Source: Actinomycetes bacterium
GTDB taxonomy: Bacteria; Actinomycetota; Thermoleophilia; Solirubrobacterales; 70-9
Direction: 5' to 3'
Length of the DNA: 64,000 bases
Assembly (NCBI GenBank): GCA_016861045.1
Contig: BOKP01000003.1
Location: 249,501-313,500 of the forward strand
Part shown: positions 17,771 through 24,985 of the stretch, in pieces
Position numbering within the stretch: the first letter of the stretch is position 1
Layout: every line of letters begins with the position of its first letter
Notes under the pieces: generated by a model
The model's input: the letters and a program-made list of their open reading frames with translations, nothing else
What the model was told of the DNA's origin: nothing
Databases searched by the model: none
Program-made: the position numbers and the translations under genes

Positions 17771-18655
17771 ATGGAGGCCAGCGGAACGGGGCAGCGCCCG
17801 GTGATCGTCGTCGGCACCGGCCGTTGCGGCTCGACGTTCCTGCACCGCCTGCTGGCCTTCCACGAGCAGCTCGGGTGGCTGTCGACGTTCAACGAGACGT
17901 TTCCTCACCGCCACCGGCTCTCGGCCTTCTCACGGCTCTACGCCGCGCCGCTGCCGCAGCGGGTCAAGGAGATGAAGGCGTTCCCGAAGCCGTTCGAGGC
18001 CTACCGCTTCTGGGAGACCTACCTGCCGGGCTTCTCGCGGCGGGAGAGCCCCCAGGTCCCGGAGGAGATCGACGCGGCCTGGATCGGGCCGGTGCGCGCG
18101 GCGACGCGGCGCGTCCTCCGCTTCCACGGTCGCGAGCGGCTCCTCGTCAAGGTGACCGGCTGGGCGCGGATCGCGTACTTCGACCGGATCTACCCCGACG
18201 CCCGGTTCGTCTTCCTCCAGCGCGACCCGCGCTCGGTCGTGAGCTCCTGGATCAAGGCCGGCTGGCTCGACGTGACCAGCCCACCCGACGGACCGAGCTG
18301 GCAGTGGGGACCCGTGCCGGACGAGTACATGGCCGCCTGGAGCGAGCTCGGCGGCGGCCCGCAGCTCTCGACGGCGCTGAAGATCCGCCTCGACCTCGAC
18401 GACATCGCCGCCAACTCCGCCCTCCTCCCCGGTCGCGTCCACGAGCTCACCTACGAGGACCTGATCACCGAGCCGGAGCCGGCGCTGCGGGGGCTGTGCC
18501 GCTTCGCGGAGCTGCCCTGGACGCCCGCGTTCGAGCGCAGGATCGCGGCGACCGAGTTCTACGACTCGACACGGACCTGGGAGAAGCACCTGAGCGCCGC
18601 CGAGGGCGACCGGGTGCTCGAGTTCATGCAACGCACCGACCGCGCGCCGGCTTGA
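17771..18655 (+). CDS. PAPS-dependent sulfotransferase (ST4)
   Basis: This 294-aa protein starts at ATG 17771 (an in-frame TTG 9 bp earlier is less likely). The 5'-PSB loop is VIVVGTGRCGSTFLHRLL near residue 11 and the 3'-PB segment is FVFLQRDPRSVVSSWIKAGW. No membrane segments are seen. The gene is divergent from the five-gene beta-helix/sulfotransferase operon across a 167-bp gap. It overlaps the next gene by 4 bp (TTGA), so it is translated together with the DGCHRL protein. It is a probable carbohydrate sulfotransferase acting with ST1-ST3; its own target is unknown. Confidence 0.88.
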   Translation: MEASGTGQRPVIVVGTGRCGSTFLHRLLAFHEQLGWLSTFNETFPHRHRLSAFSRLYAAPLPQRVKEMKAFPKPFEAYRFWETYLPGFSRRESPQVPEEIDAAWIGPVRAATRRVLRFHGRERLLVKVTGWARIAYFDRIYPDARFVFLQRDPRSVVSSWIKAGWLDVTSPPDGPSWQWGPVPDEYMAAWSELGGGPQLSTALKIRLDLDDIAANSALLPGRVHELTYEDLITEPEPALRGLCRFAELPWTPAFERRIAATEFYDSTRTWEKHLSAAEGDRVLEFMQRTDRAPA

Positions 18656-19392
18656 GCGCGGTCGGGCGCAGGGCGCGTCGCCTCCTGCGCCGCGCCTCGG
18701 TGAGGACCGCGGCCGGGACCGAGCCGGTCCGGATCGACGATCTGATCAGCCCGCTGCGCTACGACGTCCTCGTCCGCCGGCGCTTTCTCGACCGCATCGC
18801 CGCCGCCTCGGGGCCCGCCGACGTCGACGCCGCCGTCGCATCGCCCGCGGGCCGCGACTACCGCTCCTGGTTCGAGGGGATCGTGATTCGGCGCTTCCAC
18901 CCCGAGCTCGCCGGCACCGCGGACGCCGTCGAGCGCGCATTCGCCGAACGGGTGCGACGCTCGGTCGCCCTCTGCGAGAGCTTCGCGGCCGCCGGCTACG
19001 ACCCGGCTGGGCCGCTGCTGCTCCGCTCCGGGCGCCGGATCGCGGCGACCGCCACCGGCAAGCGCATCGAGCGTCGCCTGTTCGTCGGCGACGGCTGTCA
19101 CCGGCTGGCGCTGCTGCGCCGCGACGGCGCCACCGCGCTCCAGCCCGACGCCTACCGCGTCGAGATCACCCCCACCCTGGCGCCGCTCGACAACACCGCC
19201 GAGCTGATCCCCCTGCTCGGGCTGCGCCCCCGCCCCTACTTCCGGTTCCTCGCGCTCGCCTACGCGCCCGGAACCGGATGCGACACCGAGGAGCGGCTGC
19301 GCCGGCACGTCGCCGCCGAACGGCCGGATCGGCTCCTCGAGCTCGAGAGCGTCCTGCGCATCGACCTGCCGCTGCTCGACGCGGTTCCGTAG
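18652..19392 (+). CDS. Uncharacterised protein with ParB-like GxHR motif, coupled to ST4
   Basis: The start is TTG 18652, overlapping the ST4 stop (TTGA). The product is 246 aa with a basic N-terminus (RRARRLLRRASVR). Near residue 147 it has FVGDGCHRLALLRRDG, close to the D-G-x-H-R-L loop of ParB/sulfiredoxin-like folds, followed by a strand with ALQPDAYRVE. No signal peptide or transmembrane segment is visible. Similar GxHR domains are found in nucleases, kinases and phosphotransferases, so the fold does not fix a function. Coupling to a sulfotransferase suggests a role in the same glycan pathway. I do not recognise a named family. Confidence 0.75.
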   Translation: MSAVGRRARRLLRRASVRTAAGTEPVRIDDLISPLRYDVLVRRRFLDRIAAASGPADVDAAVASPAGRDYRSWFEGIVIRRFHPELAGTADAVERAFAERVRRSVALCESFAAAGYDPAGPLLLRSGRRIAATATGKRIERRLFVGDGCHRLALLRRDGATALQPDAYRVEITPTLAPLDNTAELIPLLGLRPRPYFRFLALAYAPGTGCDTEERLRRHVAAERPDRLLELESVLRIDLPLLDAVP

Positions 19393-19404
19393 GGGGTTTC
19401 AGGC

Positions 19405-20967
19405 TCAGGAGCGTGGCTTGCCGAAGTCCCGGAGCAGGGCCGGGACGGTCATCAGGATGATCTTGAAGTCGAGCCACGGCGACCGGTTCTCGATGTAGTA
19501 GTTGTCCCACTCGACCCGATCGGCGATCGACGTGTTGCCGCGCAGGCCCTGGACCTGCGACCAGCCCGTGATCCCCGACTTGACCCGGTGGCGATCGGCG
19601 TAGCGGTAGACGGACTCGTCGAAGAGCTGGACGTAGCTCGGTCGCTCGGGGCGCGGTCCGACGAGCGACATGTCGCCGCGGAGGACGTTGAAGAGCTGCG
19701 GCAGCTCGTCGATCGAGCTGCGGCGCAGGAACGTGCCGGTGCGGGTCCGCCGGTCAACCCCCTCGACGCCGCCGGGGGCCACGTCACGAGTCACGGCGTC
19801 CGACTCCGTCTCGGCATGCTCGTGCGGCTCGGGCTCGCGCATGGTCCTGAACTTGAGGACGTCGAACTCCTTGCCGTCGAGGCCGACCCGGGCCTGCCGG
19901 AACAGCACCGGACGGCCGAGGGTGAGGAGCGTCGCCAGGCCCGCTAGCAGCAGCAGCGGCGAGGTGATCAGGATCGCGAACGCGGCGAAGACCCGGTCGA
20001 ACCCGTACTTGAGGGCGTACTGCCAGCCCTGCGGGTCGCTCGCGCGCACGGAGACGATCGGGATGCCCCCGATCCGCTCCAGCTCGAGGTCGTCGGTCAC
20101 GCCCTCGAAGAGGCGCGGCAGGACCGATACGGTGACGCCGCTCGCCTGGCAGCGTCGCAACAGGTCGAGCTCCGCCTGGTGGGAGCTCGTCGAGAAGCTG
20201 ACGACGACGTGCGAGACCCGGAGCTCCTCGATCGCGTCCTCGAGCCCCGGCCCGAACAGGCGCTCTCCGCCGCGCTCGACCGGACTGGAGCCGAGCACGG
20301 GAACCGGGGGCGCGTCGCCCTCGCGGTCCTCGAGCGGATCGTCGTCGATGAACGCGACCGGCCGCAGCCCGAACTCGGGGCGGTCGAGGAGCCGGCTGGC
20401 GAACTGCCTGCCGACCGCCCCGGCGCCGATGATCAGCGCCCGCTCGCCGACGACGCCCTCACGGCGCCTGCGCATCTCGACGATGTGGCGACCGCCCCGG
20501 GCCGCGATCACGTAGGTCGACGCGAAGATCCAGGCCCGGGCCGCCTGCGCGGCGGCGTCCGGGTTGTCGAAGACCAGCACCCGCCCGAAGGTCATGCACA
20601 TCGCGACGATCGCCGTCGCGGCGACGATCGACCGCGCGTCCTCGAGGAAGTGGCTCGCGAACGAGAACCGGTAGAGGCCGAAGTAGACGAGGACGGCGAG
20701 GACGAGCACGCAGAAGACCGCCAGCGAGAAGATGTCGGTTCTGAGGCTCGCCGCGGGGGCGCTGATCACCGATGCCAGCGCCGCGAGCGCCAGCATCGCC
20801 GCGTCGATGCCGAAGCTCGTCGCGTCGAACAGCGGCGGCCCGGCGCTCGGAGCACGACGCGGCCTGCGCACGCCGATCAGGTCGGCCGGGCGCCGTCGCG
20901 CGGGCGCGTGGTTCGGCGGGACGTCGGCGACCCCCCGTACGTCGATCGATGAGCTGCTCCTGGCCAT
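19405..20967 (-). CDS. Exopolysaccharide initiating polyprenyl-phosphate sugar phosphotransferase
   Basis: This WbaP/WcaJ-type enzyme places the first sugar phosphate on undecaprenyl phosphate. Start ATG 20967 is preferred: AGGA lies about 9 nt upstream, while the ATG 42 bp earlier lacks a ribosome site. The 520-aa product has a basic N-terminus, four hydrophobic helices (to about residue 155), an NAD-binding-like cytoplasmic domain (ALIIGAGAVGRQFA), a fifth helix, and the catalytic C-terminal domain with VLFRQARVGLDGKEFDVLKFRTM, SIDELPQLFNVLRGDMSLVGPRP and SGITGWSQVQG. This enzyme defines the Wzx/Wzy pathway here. It is divergent from the glycosyltransferase at 21107. Confidence 0.95.
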   Translation of the reverse strand: MARSSSSIDVRGVADVPPNHAPARRRPADLIGVRRPRRAPSAGPPLFDATSFGIDAAMLALAALASVISAPAASLRTDIFSLAVFCVLVLAVLVYFGLYRFSFASHFLEDARSIVAATAIVAMCMTFGRVLVFDNPDAAAQAARAWIFASTYVIAARGGRHIVEMRRRREGVVGERALIIGAGAVGRQFASRLLDRPEFGLRPVAFIDDDPLEDREGDAPPVPVLGSSPVERGGERLFGPGLEDAIEELRVSHVVVSFSTSSHQAELDLLRRCQASGVTVSVLPRLFEGVTDDLELERIGGIPIVSVRASDPQGWQYALKYGFDRVFAAFAILITSPLLLLAGLATLLTLGRPVLFRQARVGLDGKEFDVLKFRTMREPEPHEHAETESDAVTRDVAPGGVEGVDRRTRTGTFLRRSSIDELPQLFNVLRGDMSLVGPRPERPSYVQLFDESVYRYADRHRVKSGITGWSQVQGLRGNTSIADRVEWDNYYIENRSPWLDFKIILMTVPALLRDFGKPRS

Positions 20968-21052
20968 CCGTGTCGTCCTATCGGCGGCTCGTCCCGGTTC
21001 CTCAATCATTGAAAGGCGGTGATCCCGAGCTGTTCCTTCCTCGCGCTCCCGC

Positions 21053-21085
21053 GGCCCCGGCGAGACGTTTCAAGGTTCCGGGGCC
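21053..21085. repeat. Inverted repeat in divergent promoter region
   Basis: An 8-bp perfect inverted repeat (GGCCCCGG at 21053-21060, CCGGGGCC at 21078-21085, 17-bp spacer) lies in the 139-bp gap between the divergent initiating transferase and the glycosyltransferase gene at 21107. A 9-bp palindrome, CAATCATTG, is at 21004-21012. Either could be an operator or an RNA hairpin in the 5' leader of the 21107 gene. No promoter elements are confidently recognised. Confidence 0.35.
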
Positions 21086-21106
21086 TCGGCGGCGAAGGGG
21101 ACCCGG

Positions 21107-22321
21107 ATGCGGGTCCTGATCCTCAGCCAGCACTTCGTCCCGGAGGTGACGGCCGCCCGTTTCAGGATAGAGCCATTCGTCGATGCGCTGCGCGGGTCCG
21201 GGCACGAAGTCGAGGTCGTGTGCGCGGTCCCGAACCACCCCGAGGGCGTGATCGACCCCCGCTTTCGCGGTCGGCCCCTGGTCCGGCAGCGGGCGCCGGG
21301 GCTCGCCGTCGACTACGTCTGGGTCAGGGTGGCGCCCGAGAAGACGATGCGCACCCGGCTCGAGCTCTACGGCTCCTACGCGGCGATGGCGGTCGCGGTC
21401 GGCGTCGCCGCCCGGCGCCCCGACGTCGTCCTCGCGAGCTCGCCGCCGCTCACGGTCGGCCTGGCCGGCGCCCTCGTCGCCGCCCGTCACCGCGTCCCCT
21501 GGGTGCTCGACGTCCGCGACCTCTGGCCCAAGGCCGCGATCGTCCTCGGCGAGCTCAGCTCGCCGCGGTCGATCGCGGCCGCCGAGCGCCTCGAGCGCTG
21601 GCTCTATCGCCGGGCGAGCCTGATCACCACCGTGACCGAGCCGTTCCGCCGTCACATCGCCGAGCGCGCGCCCTCCGAAGCGAGGATCGAGGTCCTGCCG
21701 AACGGCACCACCCGGGCGTGGATCGAGCGCGGCCGCGGGCGGCCCGACCGGGCGGCGATCGGGATGCCGGCGGATCGCTTCGTCTGGGCCTACGCGGGAA
21801 ACCTCGGCCTCTACCACGGCCTCGATACGGCGATGGACGCCGCCGAGCTGCTCGGCGAGGGCTACCAGCTTCACCTGATCGGCCACGGCCCGCTCCGCGA
21901 CGAGCTCGAGCGCCGGGCCGCGGAGCTGCCCCCGGGCCGGGTCCGGCTCGAAGGGTTGATGTCGCCCGACGCCGCCGCCGAGCGCCTGCTCGCGGCCGAC
22001 GCCCTGCTGGTCGCGCTTCGCGCCTCGCTCGACGACGTCGTCTCCTCCAAGCTCTTCGACTACTGCGCCCTGGGGCGGCCGGTGATCGTCGCCGCGACGG
22101 GCGAGACACGGCGGCTGGCGGAGGGAGCAGCCCTGCTGGCGGCGCCGGAGGACCCCGTCGCGATGGCGGACGCGGTCCGGACGCTGCGCGACGACCCCGA
22201 GCTCGGGCGGCGCCTCGGCGAGCGGGCGCGGGAGCTCGCCGCCGGCTACCTCCGCGAGGCGCAGGCGCAGCGGCTCGTGAGCGAGCTCGAGGCGCTCACG
22301 TCGACCGCCGACTCCCGATAG
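21107..22321 (+). CDS. Glycosyltransferase, WbuB-like GT4
   Basis: This 404-aa GT-B enzyme begins MRVLILSQHFVPEVTAARFR and continues with VCAVPNHPEG, the N-terminal signature of the WbuB subgroup (fucosamine/acetamidosugar transferases). Further blocks are LDVRDLWPKAAIVLGEL, EVLPNGT and the donor-site SSKLFDYCALGRPVI. It probably adds the second sugar after the initiating phosphosugar transferase, whose gene is divergent next door. The N-acetylaminosugar bias of WbuB relatives would fit a hexosamine-containing repeat. That is only suggestive. Confidence 0.9.
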   Translation: MRVLILSQHFVPEVTAARFRIEPFVDALRGSGHEVEVVCAVPNHPEGVIDPRFRGRPLVRQRAPGLAVDYVWVRVAPEKTMRTRLELYGSYAAMAVAVGVAARRPDVVLASSPPLTVGLAGALVAARHRVPWVLDVRDLWPKAAIVLGELSSPRSIAAAERLERWLYRRASLITTVTEPFRRHIAERAPSEARIEVLPNGTTRAWIERGRGRPDRAAIGMPADRFVWAYAGNLGLYHGLDTAMDAAELLGEGYQLHLIGHGPLRDELERRAAELPPGRVRLEGLMSPDAAAERLLAADALLVALRASLDDVVSSKLFDYCALGRPVIVAATGETRRLAEGAALLAAPEDPVAMADAVRTLRDDPELGRRLGERARELAAGYLREAQAQRLVSELEALTSTADSR

Positions 22322-22413
22322 CGGTCAGTTCTTCGGATTTCTTGGTGCTCGTTCGTGGGACCCGGGCACGGCCGCTCCAGACGGCAGCACCCGGCATCAC
22401 CGGTGTCCGGTTT

Positions 22414-22701
22414 CTAGACCGCGTCCTCGCGACGGGCGGCCATCCGAGCCATCCCGAACCCTCCGAGCAGCAGCAGCAGGCCACCGCCGGCAAGCAGCTC
22501 GAGGTCGAGACCCGTGAACGGCAGCGCGCTGCTGTTCTCGGCCGCGCCCGGATCGGACGCCTCGCCGCCGGCAACCGACCCGGCGACCTCGCCACCCTGG
22601 CCCCCGTAGGTGCCTACCGATGAGTTGTTCGCGAATGCCGCGGGCGCAAGCGCAAGCGCAACGACCAGGACAATCGTGCTGAGAATCATTCTCGACTTCA
22701 C
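22414..22701 (-). CDS. Small LPXTG-type cell-wall-anchored surface protein
   Basis: The start GTG 22701 is preceded by GAGGGAG. The 95-aa preprotein has a signal peptide (KSRMILSTIVLVVALALAPAA, cleavage near AFA-NN) and a mature Gly/Ser/Glu-rich segment of only about 35 residues. It then carries the sorting signal LPFTG at residues 60-64, a hydrophobic helix rich in Leu/Gly, and a positively charged tail (RMAARRE). This is the canonical arrangement for sortase anchoring. The mature part is too short for an enzyme, so it may act as a wall-linked tether or acceptor. The only sortase in the window is at 2037-2720. Confidence 0.8.
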   Translation of the reverse strand: MKSRMILSTIVLVVALALAPAAFANNSSVGTYGGQGGEVAGSVAGGEASDPGAAENSSALPFTGLDLELLAGGGLLLLLGGFGMARMAARREDAV

Positions 22702-22733
22702 GAAGACTCCCTCGTGATCTTCCAGCGACCGGC

Positions 22734-22762
22734 CATTTACCCCCGGGTGCTGTAACTGACAA
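22734..22762 (-). promoter_or_regulatory. Candidate promoter of the LPXTG gene
   Basis: On the minus strand, TTGTCA (22757-22762) and TAAATG (22734-22739) are separated by 17 bp. They resemble sigma70-type -35 and -10 boxes and lie about 33 bp before the GTG start. The stretch is AT-richer than its surroundings. This is a pattern match only. Confidence 0.4.
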
Positions 22763-22822
22763 TTTGGCCGACCGACAAACCGACGAACGGTGCCGGCGCC
22801 CGGGGGAACGGTGCGGGCATGA

Positions 22823-22847
22823 TTGCACACCCGCAAGGGTGTGGCAA
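22823..22847 (-). terminator. Hairpin downstream of the second Wzy gene
   Basis: TTGCACACCC (22823-22832) and GGGTGTGGCAA (22837-22847) form a stem with one bulge around the loop GCAA, starting 18 bp after the stop of the gene at 22866. There is no T-tract. It is likely a transcription terminator or 3' stabiliser separating that gene from the LPXTG gene. Confidence 0.5.
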
Positions 22848-22865
22848 GGAGGTCCCCGCCCGCCG

Positions 22866-24917
22866 CTACTCGCTGCAATAACGCGTGCCCTGCGACGGCC
22901 CGACCCGCGAGCAGACGCGCGCGACCAGGGCCCGGTCGATCGCGACGCCGGTGAGCGGATCGTCGCCGCGGGCGCGCCGCAGCGCAGCGGCGATCAGCGG
23001 CTCGTCCGGGTTCAGCGACCTCGCTTCGCGCAACCGGGCGACCCCCGCTTCGCGCCGTCCGGCGGCGATGTCGAGCGTGCCGAGCTCGAGCAGCGCGTAC
23101 CAGTTCGTCGGCTCGCGCTCGGACGCGCGGGCGAACGCCGCCCGGGCCGCCCCGTCGTCGCCGTCGCGGATCGCGATCGTTCCGGCGACGAGGTCGGGAC
23201 GCGCCGAAAGCGGGTTCAGCTCCCGCGCGGAATCGAGCCGCGAGAGGGCCTTCTCGGGATCCGCCGGCCAGCCTGCCGCGGCGCTGTCGGTGAGACGCGC
23301 CGACAGCCAGGGGAAGGCCAGCGAGGCGGCCGCCGCCACCGCGGCGGCCGTGACGAGGACGGCGATCCCGGCGCGGGCCGGGCGCCCAAGCGGCGCCGCC
23401 GGGGCCACCGGCTCGCGGGTCCGCAGCCCGCCGCCGGCGATGCCGAGCCATGCCAGCACCGGCATCGCGATCGCGGCGAACGTCCAAAGCCAGTCGCCGC
23501 CGCTGTGGAGGAGGAAGTACGCGGCGGTCGCGATCGCGATCGCGGCGACCCCGCGGGCGAGCGGGTCGGGCGCCCGCGCCCGGGTCCGGAGCGCGGCCCC
23601 GGCCGCCGCCACGACGAAGCCGGCGAACAGGAGCGTGCCGACGAGGCCGGTACCGGCGAGGAGGCGGATCGGGAGGCTGTGGGGATAGAACGGCTCCTCG
23701 GTCGTGTCGCGGTCCCGCAGGTAGCCGACAGCGAAGTTCTCGGCCCCCTCGCCGAGCAGGGGCGCGGTGGCGAACTCGTCATCGAGGGCGACGCGCCAGA
23801 AGTCGTAGCGACCGCTGCCGAGGTCGCCGCTGAACCGCGAGGAGCCGAAGCCGCCCTTGTCGTAGTCGCCCTTGAAGTCCGCCCAGCGGTCGCCCGCCCA
23901 GTCGACCGGGTCGCCGACCGCCGCGACGGCGATCCCGATCCCGACCGCAGCGGCGGCGATGCTGACGACAACGCCCGCCCGACCGGCAACGCGGGCGGTC
24001 GCCTCGTCGACCTCGACGCGGCGGTCGACCAGGGCGATGACGGTCCCGGCGGCGAGCAGGCCCGCGCAGGCGAGCAGCATCGCCTCGGCGGCGGCCGTGA
24101 AGGCGGCGCCAACGTCGCCACCGTCGGAGGCGACGGCGAATACGTCGAGGATCGCCGGGGCAGCGAGAGCCGTCGCCGCCAGCGCGAGGAAGAGGAAGAC
24201 GAACGCGCGGATCCGGTTCGGCGTCACCAGCATGTAGACGAGGAGCGCGAACCCGATCACGAGAAGCGACGCCCTGCTCTGCGGCATCAGCGCGAGCTGG
24301 ACGAGGAAGCCGGCGACGGAGAGCAGCAGGCCGCGCATGAACCAGGGCACCTCGCGCCTGGAGGCGAGGTGGACCGCGGGCCAGAAGCCGCCGATGAACA
24401 ACGCCGCGACAGCGTTCGGGTAGCCGGTCGGCTCGGCGAGCCGACCGTTGACGAGCGCCAGCGCCGCCTCCCCCGAGCCGGCGGCGTCGACCAGGATGAT
24501 CGCCCCGACGGCGGCGAGCCCGAGTGCGTAGAGCCCGAGGACGATCGCGGCCGAACCGGCGCGCCAGGCGACGACGGTGAAGCCGGCGTACACGAACAGG
24601 TAGGCGAGCGCACGGTTGGCGCCGTCCCAGGCGGTCCCCTCCACCTCCGCCCAGGCGATCGAGGCGAAGCTCCAGGCGACGAACGCCGCCAGCAGGAGCA
24701 TCGCGGCCCGGGCCCACGGGTCGAGCTCGCGCAGCCGTCGCCGGTAGGCGAGGCCCGCCGCGACGAGCAGGCCGAGCATGAACAGGCCCGCCGGGGCCCA
24801 GCTCGTGATCTCCCATCCGCCCTGCGAGGCGGCGAGGACGATGAACGCCGACGCTCCGAGCAGGCCGGCGATCAACTCCGGCCGGCGCCCGAGCGCGGCA
24901 AGGCGATCCTCGACCAT
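22866..24917 (-). CDS. O-antigen ligase/polymerase family protein with C-terminal TPR-like region
   Basis: This 683-aa membrane protein has about 13 hydrophobic helices up to residue 520. The long periplasmic loop carries the Wzy_C-like region (RFSGDLGSGRYDFWRVALDD, LLGEGAENFAVGY, EPFYPHSLPIRLLAGTGLVG; compare the H-S of the HNSYL motif). The C-terminal 160 residues are helical, with TPR-like periodicity (ARAAFARASEREPTNWYALLELG, then LREARSLNPDEP). Such Wzy-TPR proteins usually polymerise or ligate surface glycans, sometimes glycosylating proteins. Together with 6538-7998 it makes two family members in one locus, so one may polymerise and the other attach the chain. Confidence 0.88.
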   Translation of the reverse strand: MVEDRLAALGRRPELIAGLLGASAFIVLAASQGGWEITSWAPAGLFMLGLLVAAGLAYRRRLRELDPWARAAMLLLAAFVAWSFASIAWAEVEGTAWDGANRALAYLFVYAGFTVVAWRAGSAAIVLGLYALGLAAVGAIILVDAAGSGEAALALVNGRLAEPTGYPNAVAALFIGGFWPAVHLASRREVPWFMRGLLLSVAGFLVQLALMPQSRASLLVIGFALLVYMLVTPNRIRAFVFLFLALAATALAAPAILDVFAVASDGGDVGAAFTAAAEAMLLACAGLLAAGTVIALVDRRVEVDEATARVAGRAGVVVSIAAAAVGIGIAVAAVGDPVDWAGDRWADFKGDYDKGGFGSSRFSGDLGSGRYDFWRVALDDEFATAPLLGEGAENFAVGYLRDRDTTEEPFYPHSLPIRLLAGTGLVGTLLFAGFVVAAAGAALRTRARAPDPLARGVAAIAIATAAYFLLHSGGDWLWTFAAIAMPVLAWLGIAGGGLRTREPVAPAAPLGRPARAGIAVLVTAAAVAAAASLAFPWLSARLTDSAAAGWPADPEKALSRLDSARELNPLSARPDLVAGTIAIRDGDDGAARAAFARASEREPTNWYALLELGTLDIAAGRREAGVARLREARSLNPDEPLIAAALRRARGDDPLTGVAIDRALVARVCSRVGPSQGTRYCSE

Positions 24918-24985
24918 CTTCGGCTCAGCCGGTCCCGGCGCTCGACCTCACGACGGTGAGCTTATTCGGGTCGGCGCCGGAGCCG

